Source: Candidatus Acidiferrum typicum (GTDB lineage Bacteria; Acidobacteriota; Terriglobia; Acidiferrales; UBA7541). Taken from it: a stretch of DNA of 6,976 nt. Location of the stretch: positions 1-6,976 of the forward strand of contig DLMH01000070.1 in assembly GCA_002478115.1 (NCBI GenBank). The letters are read 5' to 3'. Below, in pieces: positions 1 through 4,808 of this stretch (positions are counted from its first letter, which is position 1; each line of letters opens with the position of its first letter). The notes under the pieces are model-generated. The model was not told the DNA's origin. It did no database searches and saw only the letters and a list, made by a program, of their open reading frames with translations. The translations under genes were made by a program, and so were the position numbers.

Positions 1-237
1 CGGGGCTACAAGGAAGAGGGCACTATTACGACGGCTTTTGACATCAGGGTGCAGAACGACCTGGACCGGTTCCACTTGGTGCAAGACGTGGTCGATCGGC
101 TACCGCACTTGGGGTCCAAAGGGGCCTACCTGAAGCAGATGATGCAGGACAAGCTCATCGAGCACAAACACTACATCGACAAGCACGGCCAAGACATGCC
201 GGAAATCCGGAACTGGAAGTGGAGCAACTCCAAATGA
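1..237 (+). CDS. xfp: Phosphoketolase, C-terminal 78 residues (5' truncated by window edge)
   Basis: This is the end of a xylulose-5-phosphate/fructose-6-phosphate phosphoketolase. The family is thiamine-diphosphate dependent and splits X5P or F6P with inorganic phosphate to acetyl phosphate plus glyceraldehyde 3-phosphate or erythrose 4-phosphate, in the cytoplasm. The frame is open from base 1 and ends with TGA at 235-237. The visible part is the C-terminal domain: [14 protein letters not shown] at the start, then NDLDRFHLV, then the family's very conserved ending around [17 protein letters not shown] at 49 lies inside this domain and is not a real start. The ThDP-binding and catalytic parts (most of a protein of about 800 residues) lie outside the window. 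The stop codon overlaps the aldolase start (ATGA), so the two genes are probably one transcript with coupled translation. Identification rests on the C-terminal motifs and is firm; whether X5P or F6P is preferred cannot be seen. Confidence 0.93.
   Translation, partial: RGYKEEGTITTAFDIRVQNDLDRFHLVQDVVDRLPHLGSKGAYLKQMMQDKLIEHKHYIDKHGQDMPEIRNWKWSNSK
186..202 (+). repeat. Direct repeat, copy 1 (in xfp 3' end)
   Basis: Seventeen bases here are identical to 1302-1318. They encode the GQDMP part of the phosphoketolase C-terminus. The wider similarity runs over 160-222 against 1276-1338. Confidence 0.85.
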
Positions 238-1295
238 ATACGCAACAGCTTATGGATACCGCGAAAGCTCTGGTCGCCGACGACAAGGGGCTGCTGGCAA
301 TGGATGAAAGCAATCCGACCTGCAACAAACGATTTGCCAGGTTGGGGATTCCGCAGACCGAGGAGGCCCGGCGCGCCTATCGGGAGTTGATTGTGACCAC
401 GCCGGGTCTCGGTGAGTCCATTAGTGGCGTGATCCTGTACGACGAGACGATCCGCCAGAAGAAAGAAGATGGCACTCCCTTTCTCAAGGTCATCACCGAT
501 GCGGGAATCATTCCCGGCATCAAGGTTGACACCGGCGCAAAGGCCTTGGCAGGTCATCACGGAGAGAAAGTGACCGAAGGTCTGGACGGATTGCGGGGCC
601 GCCTGGCGGAATACTCGCAAATGGGCGCGCGCTTCGCCAAGTGGCGCGCAGTGATTGCCGTGGGCGATGGCATTCCCAGCGGGGGCTGCATCGAGGCCAA
701 CGCACACGCGTTGGCTCGCTATGCCGCGTTGTGTCAGGAGGCCGGAGTGGTCCCGGTCGTCGAACCGGAAGTGCTCATGGACGGCGAGCATACCCTGGAG
801 CGGTGCCGCGAGGTAACGGAGCAAGTCCTACGAATGGGTTTCAACCAGCTTTACACACAACGGGTGATGCTGGAGGGGATGATCCTGAAGCCCAACATGG
901 TGCTTCCGGGATTGACCCGTGCCCAGCATGAAGATGTGAACGAAGTGGCCGACGCCACAGTGAGGTGTCTCTTGCAAGCCGTCCCCGCTGCGGTTCCGGG
1001 GATTGCGTTCTTGTCGGGAGGCCAACCCAGTGAACTGGCCTCTGCTCGTTTGAATGCCATGAACCTCAGATTTAAGTCGCGAGTGCCTTGGGCATTGGCG
1101 TTTTCGTTTGCCCGCGCCATCCAGCAACCGGCTTTGGAGATATGGCAAGGCCAGCAGGCCAATGTGTCGGCGGCACAGCAAGCCTTGTGTCATCGAGCCA
1201 GATGTAACCGGGCTGCGCGCCGTGGCGAATACACTCCCGCAATGGAATTAGAAGTTGGTCCGGAACAGCGCCATGCGGCACAAGCGTCCCATTGA
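234..1295 (+). CDS. Class I fructose-bisphosphate aldolase (Schiff-base type)
   Basis: This enzyme reversibly cleaves fructose 1,6-bisphosphate to dihydroxyacetone phosphate and glyceraldehyde 3-phosphate. The 353 residues match the usual class I length. Visible motifs are LLAMDES (active-site Asp24), GIKVDTG (Lys97), FAKWRAV (Lys136), PVVEPEVL (Glu177 and Glu179), LKPNMVLPG with the presumed Schiff-base Lys219, FLSGGQ (259-264) and the phosphate-site region [11 protein letters not shown] (Arg294). The AMDES form, in place of the animal ADES form, is like cyanobacterial and plastid enzymes. I chose ATG 234 over the in-frame GTG at 219 because GGAG (221-224) sits 9 bases upstream and the protein then starts just before the normal N-terminus. 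It overlaps the xfp stop by 4 bases. The last six residues (AAQASH) and the stop are encoded by DNA that, in the next frame, is a remnant of a phosphoketolase tail, so the C-terminus is atypical. In animal aldolases the C-terminal tail influences activity; whether that matters here is unknown. Confidence 0.95.
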   Translation: MNTQQLMDTAKALVADDKGLLAMDESNPTCNKRFARLGIPQTEEARRAYRELIVTTPGLGESISGVILYDETIRQKKEDGTPFLKVITDAGIIPGIKVDTGAKALAGHHGEKVTEGLDGLRGRLAEYSQMGARFAKWRAVIAVGDGIPSGGCIEANAHALARYAALCQEAGVVPVVEPEVLMDGEHTLERCREVTEQVLRMGFNQLYTQRVMLEGMILKPNMVLPGLTRAQHEDVNEVADATVRCLLQAVPAAVPGIAFLSGGQPSELASARLNAMNLRFKSRVPWALAFSFARAIQQPALEIWQGQQANVSAAQQALCHRARCNRAARRGEYTPAMELEVGPEQRHAAQASH

Positions 1296-1338
1296 TAAAC
1301 GCGGCCAAGACATGCCGGGCGCTCGTAAGTGGAAAGAG
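1276..1338 (+). pseudogene. Remnant of a second phosphoketolase C-terminus, out of frame with the aldolase
   Basis: Read in the frame beginning CGG at 1276, this stretch encodes [19 protein letters not shown]. It aligns without gaps to the xfp tail encoded at 160-222 ([19 protein letters not shown]), with 13 of 21 residues identical including GQDMP and the R-x-WK ending. Seventeen bases are identical (1302-1318 against 186-202). The remnant overlaps the last 20 bases of the aldolase gene in a different frame. The frame stays open to TGA 1411-1413 through sequence I do not recognise, and has an ATG at 1273, giving a possible 46-residue product with no clear ribosome binding site. Many third positions differ between the copies, so the duplication is either old or came from a diverged relative. 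I read it as a gene fossil; a short expressed peptide is possible but unsupported. Confidence 0.65.
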
Positions 1339-1405
1339 ATAGAGCCGATCAGCAACAACTTCGGCCCAAAATCATTCGGTCTTGGATCGAGAAAGCAGGG
1401 AACCA

Positions 1406-1630
1406 ATGCATGAAAGTAACCACGGTCACCACCAAGATGAAGTACCGGATGGCGAGCATGTTCACCGGGAGATTCCTCCGTACTGGAGGCGCGCTCACCG
1501 TGATTGGCGGTTCTGGCTCGGCTTGCTTCTTATGTGTGTGGCTCTTACCACTTATTTCATGAGCGATGACCTGTCGTTGGTGCCTAGCGGCAAACCGCGC
1601 CATCCAACATCTGGTGACGCCAGAAGATAG
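1406..1630 (+). CDS. Small His-rich single-pass membrane protein, function unknown
   Basis: The product has 74 residues. The N-terminal 20 residues hold six histidines (2, 6, 8, 9, 18, 20) among acidic residues, a composition that could bind metal ions. A basic, aromatic stretch (YWRRAHRDWRFW, 26-37) leads into one hydrophobic segment (about 36-52, FWLGLLLMCVALTTYFM), followed by a polar tail SDDLSLVP with prolines. By the positive-inside rule the N-terminus is probably cytoplasmic. I chose ATG 1406 because AGGGA (1397-1401) precedes it; the frame also offers a TTG at 1382 without such support. Its start overlaps the TGA of the upstream remnant frame (ATGCATGA), which could couple translation. 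I have the impression that short proteins with a similar WRxAHRDWRFW...YxMSDDL core occur in other proteobacteria, but I cannot name a family. No function is assigned. Confidence 0.62.
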   Translation: MHESNHGHHQDEVPDGEHVHREIPPYWRRAHRDWRFWLGLLLMCVALTTYFMSDDLSLVPSGKPRHPTSGDARR

Positions 1631-1675
1631 CGGAGCCTGCTAGCGCTTAAAAAGGCAGCGCGGGCTAATTTCCGG

Positions 1676-1700
1676 CGACAAGCTCCTGCTGGCGATGGAT
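1676..1700 (+). repeat. 25-base near-repeat of the aldolase start region, upstream of manA
   Basis: These bases match 281-305 of the aldolase gene at 21 of 25 positions and read DKLLLAMD, against DKGLLAMD in the aldolase. The similarity fades on both sides. It may be a fossil of a second aldolase 5' end, or chance. Confidence 0.35.
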
Positions 1701-1711
1701 AGATATAGGGT

Positions 1712-1717
1712 AGAGGA
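1712..1717 (+). promoter_or_regulatory. Ribosome binding site that decides the manA start
   Basis: AGAGGA lies 7 bases before ATG 1725. The in-frame ATG at 1695, ten codons earlier, has no comparable site, so 1725 is the better start. Confidence 0.6.
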
Positions 1718-1724
1718 CGTTCTC

Positions 1725-2717
1725 ATGAGCCAAATCGTTCTGTATCCCCTTCGATTCGAGCCGATCTATCAATATCGGCTTTGGGGCGGCCGGCGTTTGG
1801 CCGATCTGTTCTCTGCACCCCTGCCGGGCAACGGCCCTATCGGCGAAGCGTGGATACTCAGTGACCGCGATGACCACGCGAGCCGCGTTGCCAATGGTCC
1901 CCTTAAAGGGCAGAACATCACTCAATTGATGGAGCAGTCTCGCGAGCAATTGCTGGGAAAGTTGGCCCAACGTTTCCGCCGGTTCCCACTCCTGCTGAAG
2001 TTCCTCGATGCACACGAAATGCTTTCGGTCCAGGTACATCCCGCGGATTCGCAATCTGGCCTGCTCCCTGCGGGCGAGAGCGGGAAGACGGAAGCCTGGG
2101 TGGTCGTGGAGGCGGGCGCAAAAAGCCGCATCTATGCGGGGCTGAAGCCAGGTACCACGAGAGAAGTTCTGCAGCGGGCGCTCGCGAATGGATCGGTGGC
2201 GGACGACTTGGCATCGTTTGTTCCGAAGGCCGGCGACGCCGTCTTTACCCCGGCTGGCACAGTTCATGCTCTCGGCGGTGACGTTGTGGTGTTCGAGATT
2301 CAGGAGAACAGCGACGTGACGTTTCGTCTGTACGACTGGGACCATGTTGACGCCAAGACCGGTCACCTGCGGGCGCTCCAAGTCGATCAGGCACTGGCCT
2401 GCATTGATTTTGTAGACGGTGAAGCCGGTTTGGTGATGCCCTTGGTAGAAGCGACGACGCCGGTGGGGCGAGAGAGCCTCTTTCATTGCAAGCAATTCCG
2501 GTTGTGGCGCCTGCGCGGACAATCGCCTTTTACGGTCGGTGCCGCGGGTGTGGCGCGCGTGCTGGTATGCATCGAGGGCGCGGGGCAGGTCGAACACGAC
2601 GGCGCCACTTATGCCGTCGGAAAAGGCGATGTATGGCTCTTACCTGCGGTGGTCGGAGCGTGTGCTTTTCGGCCAAGCGGAGTAGTGAGTTTGTTGGAAA
2701 TTGCGCTGCCGGAGTAG
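1725..2717 (+). CDS. manA: Mannose-6-phosphate isomerase, type I (zinc)
   Basis: This enzyme interconverts mannose 6-phosphate and fructose 6-phosphate in the cytoplasm. The 330 residues fit the short bacterial (Bacillus ManA-like) class. The N-terminal YRLWGGRRL (17-25) and GPIGEAWILSD (37-47) are family hallmarks. The metal site is visible as QVHPAD (Gln103, His105), KTEAWVV (Glu123) and PAGTVHALG (His181), and Arg201 in ENSDVTFRLYDWD is the expected catalytic arginine. The C-terminal part (about 245-330) is the small second cupin-like domain. The start at ATG 1725 rests on the ribosome binding site; starting at 1695 would add ten residues absent from the usual family start. The gene lies 81 bases before the phosphomannomutase-like gene, which makes the adjacent product of the same sugar-phosphate series, so co-transcription is likely. 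A type II bifunctional GDP-mannose enzyme is excluded by length and by the lack of a nucleotidyltransferase domain. Confidence 0.95.
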   Translation: MSQIVLYPLRFEPIYQYRLWGGRRLADLFSAPLPGNGPIGEAWILSDRDDHASRVANGPLKGQNITQLMEQSREQLLGKLAQRFRRFPLLLKFLDAHEMLSVQVHPADSQSGLLPAGESGKTEAWVVVEAGAKSRIYAGLKPGTTREVLQRALANGSVADDLASFVPKAGDAVFTPAGTVHALGGDVVVFEIQENSDVTFRLYDWDHVDAKTGHLRALQVDQALACIDFVDGEAGLVMPLVEATTPVGRESLFHCKQFRLWRLRGQSPFTVGAAGVARVLVCIEGAGQVEHDGATYAVGKGDVWLLPAVVGACAFRPSGVVSLLEIALPE

Positions 2718-2783
2718 TTTTGAACCGGACAAGAGTCGGATGGTTGGCGAGGCCGGAAACTCGAATCGAGATGGCAAGAATGC

Positions 2784-2790
2784 GGAGGTG
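2784..2790 (+). promoter_or_regulatory. Strong ribosome binding site for the GTG-started HAD gene
   Basis: GGAGGTG ends 8 bases before GTG 2799. It supports the unusual GTG start, which puts the HAD motif I at its normal distance from the N-terminus. The rest of the 2718-2798 spacer shows no clear terminator or promoter. Confidence 0.65.
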
Positions 2791-2798
2791 GAAAGATT

Positions 2799-3557
2799 GT
2801 GAAAAAGCTAATTGTTTTTGATCTCGACGGGACACTGGCTGAAAGTAAATCGGCCCTTGACGCCGAAATGGCGGCACGACTGCATGACCTTCTCGGCCTC
2901 GTCAAAGTCGCCGTGATTTCCGGAGGTGATTGGCCTCAGTTTGAAGAACAAGTGCTCTCCCATCTTCCCCAAGACAACCGTCTGGTGAATTTATCTCTCC
3001 TACCTACCTGTGGGACCAAGTTCTTCCAATACACGGGAGAATGGAAAAAGCTTTATTCAGAAGATTTCACTGCGGATGAAAGGCAAAGAATAATCACTTC
3101 TCTAGGGAAAGCGGTCGAAGTAGCGGGCTTCAAGGTCGAAAAGTTCTGGGGAGAAGCAATTGAGGACCGGGGAAGCCAGATAACATATTCCGCTTTAGGG
3201 CAGCAAGCCCCCTTGGAAGAAAAGGACAAATGGGATCCCGATTTCGCCAAGCGAAAAAAGATCAAAGCGATTCTCGATCCTTTGATTCCCGGGTTTTCCG
3301 TGCGACTGGGAGGCGCGACATCCATCGATGTCACTAAACCTGGCATTGACAAAGCCTATGGGATCAGAAAGCTACGAGACCTGCTCGGCATTTCATTGAA
3401 AGAAATGATTTACGTTGGCGATGCGTTGTTCGTCGGAGGGAACGATTATCCGGCTGAAGAAGCAGGCGTTGTTTCGATCTCAGTTCGAGGTCCCAGTGAA
3501 ACTAAATGCGTTACCGAAGCAATCATTGCTTGCCTGGATGGCGACCAGCCAGCTTGA
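2799..3557 (+). CDS. HAD-IIB family phosphatase/phosphomannomutase-like protein
   Basis: The product has 252 residues and is cytoplasmic. HAD motif I is VFDLDGT with nucleophile Asp8 and acid/base Asp10. Motif II is probably Ser41 in VISGGDWPQF. The cap region (about 80-165) contains CGTKFF just before it and EDRGSQITYSALGQQAP (122-138), a signature shared with bacterial proteins related to eukaryotic phosphomannomutase (PMM). Motif III is probably Lys185 in KPGIDKAYGI, and motif IV is GDALFVGGND (Asp208, Asp216). Eukaryotic PMM shares this layout and interconverts mannose 1-phosphate and mannose 6-phosphate. Its place between manA and a GH130 gene fits that role, but a plain sugar-phosphate phosphatase (such as sucrose- or mannosylglycerate-phosphate phosphatase) cannot be excluded from sequence. 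Translation starts at GTG 2799 behind a strong ribosome binding site. Four sampled 60-base rows of this gene have 42-50% GC, against 60-65% in single sampled rows of manA and the GH130 gene, hinting at a different origin. Confidence 0.86.
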   Translation: MKKLIVFDLDGTLAESKSALDAEMAARLHDLLGLVKVAVISGGDWPQFEEQVLSHLPQDNRLVNLSLLPTCGTKFFQYTGEWKKLYSEDFTADERQRIITSLGKAVEVAGFKVEKFWGEAIEDRGSQITYSALGQQAPLEEKDKWDPDFAKRKKIKAILDPLIPGFSVRLGGATSIDVTKPGIDKAYGIRKLRDLLGISLKEMIYVGDALFVGGNDYPAEEAGVVSISVRGPSETKCVTEAIIACLDGDQPA

Positions 3558-3563
3558 CCTTGT

Positions 3564-3568
3564 GGGAG
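3564..3568 (+). promoter_or_regulatory. Ribosome binding site that decides the GH130 start
   Basis: GGGAG lies 5 bases before ATG 3574. The frame is open back to 3415 and has another ATG at 3538, but that one overlaps the HAD gene and has no visible site. Confidence 0.55.
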
Positions 3569-3573
3569 AGTTG

Positions 3574-4683
3574 ATGAGTGGATTTAAGTTGCGACGCCTC
3601 GGAATTGTGATGGAGCCGGAGCCGGGTAATCCCCAGGAGATCGAAGGCGTCCTGAATCCGGCTGCCGTTCGTGGACCTGATGGCGCGCTCTACCTCTTTC
3701 CGCGGCTGGTCGCGTGTGGGAATTACTCGCGAATTGGAATTGCGCGAGTGCAGTTCAATGAAGCTGGCGATCCCGTAGGAGTCGAGCGACTTGGCATCGC
3801 ATTGGAACCGGAAGCCGATTATGAGCAGCGGCCCAACGGAGGCGGTGGCTGCGAAGATCCTCGCATCACGCTCGTGGAGCCGCTTCGACGCTACATCATG
3901 ACGTACACCGCGTTTTCGCCTCAGGGGCCAAGGATCGCTTTGGCCTTGTCGGCGGACCTCTTCCACTGGCAGCGTTTGGGACTCGCGACCTTTGGTCCGT
4001 ATAAAGGCATCGAGTTCGGCGACGAAGATGACAAAGATGCCAGCCTCTTTCCTGTCGCTATCCCTAATCCATCCGGACATCCGGAACTGGCCATCCTCCA
4101 CCGGCCGCTTTTCCCCGGCACTCGCCCGGAGGAAACCGCCTGCCACGCTGCTTCTCGTGAGCTGGATCTTGATCGGGAAAGCATCTGGATTTCCTACTGC
4201 CCGATGGTCTTGCAGAACCGTGAACCAAATCGCTTCGGTCAGTTCACCTCGCATCACCGGCTAGCCGCCCCGGTTGCGCCCTGGGAGCGGCTCAAAATTG
4301 GTGGTGGCACTCCACCCATCCTAACTCGACACGGCTGGCTAATCATTTACCACGGCGTGAGCGAAATGACGGAGCCGAGCAACGACCCACATCCATTGTG
4401 CTACTCGGCCGGGGTGATGGTGCTGTCCGGGGAACACCCGCAACTGATCCGCTATCGTTCCGCGGAGCCCGTATTGACGCCGGTGTTACCGCAAGAACGC
4501 AACGGGACTATCGCCAACGTCGTGTTCCCCACGGGCATCGACCGGCGCGACGATCTTGGCACGCCGGACCGCTTCGACGTGTACTACGGGATGGCCGACA
4601 ACCGGATTGGCGTGGCGCGCCTTGACCTACCGGAGTTCTTGCCCCCGGGAAAAGTCGCCGACCCGCCAGGTGCAAAGGTGTAG
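3574..4683 (+). CDS. GH130 (DUF377) family beta-mannoside phosphorylase or hydrolase
   Basis: The 369-residue protein has the five-bladed beta-propeller motifs of glycoside hydrolase family 130. Known members phosphorolyse beta-mannosides (4-O-beta-mannosylglucose, mannooligosaccharides, mannosyl-GlcNAc) to mannose 1-phosphate; some are hydrolases. Visible are EGVLNPAAV (24-32), GGCEDPRIT (91-99, with the presumed catalytic Asp95), MTYTAFS, KDASLFP (154-160), LHRP (175-178), GGTPPIL then GWLIIYHGV (254-262), and NVVFPTGI...DVYYGMADNRIGVA near the C-terminus. Lys154 and His176-Arg177 are where phosphate-handling residues occur in phosphorylases, favouring but not proving phosphorolysis. There is no signal peptide, so it acts in the cytoplasm on an imported or internal mannoside. 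It begins 16 bases after the HAD stop, almost certainly in the same operon, which suits mannose 1-phosphate as product. Exact substrate is unknown; no transporter or other glycosidase is in view. Confidence 0.93.
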   Translation: MSGFKLRRLGIVMEPEPGNPQEIEGVLNPAAVRGPDGALYLFPRLVACGNYSRIGIARVQFNEAGDPVGVERLGIALEPEADYEQRPNGGGGCEDPRITLVEPLRRYIMTYTAFSPQGPRIALALSADLFHWQRLGLATFGPYKGIEFGDEDDKDASLFPVAIPNPSGHPELAILHRPLFPGTRPEETACHAASRELDLDRESIWISYCPMVLQNREPNRFGQFTSHHRLAAPVAPWERLKIGGGTPPILTRHGWLIIYHGVSEMTEPSNDPHPLCYSAGVMVLSGEHPQLIRYRSAEPVLTPVLPQERNGTIANVVFPTGIDRRDDLGTPDRFDVYYGMADNRIGVARLDLPEFLPPGKVADPPGAKV

Positions 4684-4707
4684 AGCGCCCGCTTTTAGGG
4701 GTTCAAA

Positions 4708-4749
4708 CCGTGAATAAGACTTCTTCGACAGCGACTGTTCACGGATTTT
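4708..4749 (+). terminator. Possible weak terminator or regulatory hairpin after the GH130 gene
   Basis: CCGTGAA (4708-4714) and TTCACGG (4738-4744) form a perfect 7-base inverted repeat with a 23-base loop, followed by ATTTT. The long loop and short T run make termination uncertain. Confidence 0.33.
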
Positions 4750-4765
4750 CCAAGACTCCTTGGAA
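4748..4765. repeat. Inverted repeat upstream of the ATPase gene
   Basis: TTCCAAG and CTTGGAA form a perfect 7-base stem around ACTC. No T run follows, so this could be a protein binding site or a leader hairpin. It lies 43 bases before the ATPase start. I see no convincing -35/-10 promoter in 4684-4808. Confidence 0.4.
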
Positions 4766-4808
4766 CTAGATTCGGTGAAGGCAACAGGAACAGAAAGGAA
4801 TACCCATT

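Noticed and set aside
171..824. 217-codon open frame on the minus strand opposite the aldolase
   Set aside because: Antisense shadow of a gene with complete catalytic motifs; no recognisable domain of its own.
1329..1562. 77-codon plus-strand frame overlapping the small membrane protein gene
   Set aside because: Alternative frame of the His-rich small gene; it lacks a ribosome binding site and has no coherent features apart from a chance hydrophobic end.
2255..2270. TGGCAC-N5-ATGC resembling a sigma-54 promoter
   Set aside because: It lies in the manA active-site coding region (PAGTVHA), the -12 element does not match TTGC, and no gene starts just downstream.
1665..2597. 310-codon open frame on the minus strand opposite manA
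   Set aside because: It is a shadow of the GC-rich manA coding frame; its translation has no recognisable motifs, whereas manA has all active-site residues.
3415..3573. N-terminal extension of the GH130 frame into the HAD gene
   Set aside because: The 53 extra residues are the out-of-frame reading of conserved HAD motif IV and beyond. The start at 3574 has a ribosome binding site and fits the family N-terminus.
3523..4257. 244-codon minus-strand frame opposite the GH130 gene
   Set aside because: Low-complexity antisense translation; the plus strand carries clear GH130 motifs throughout.
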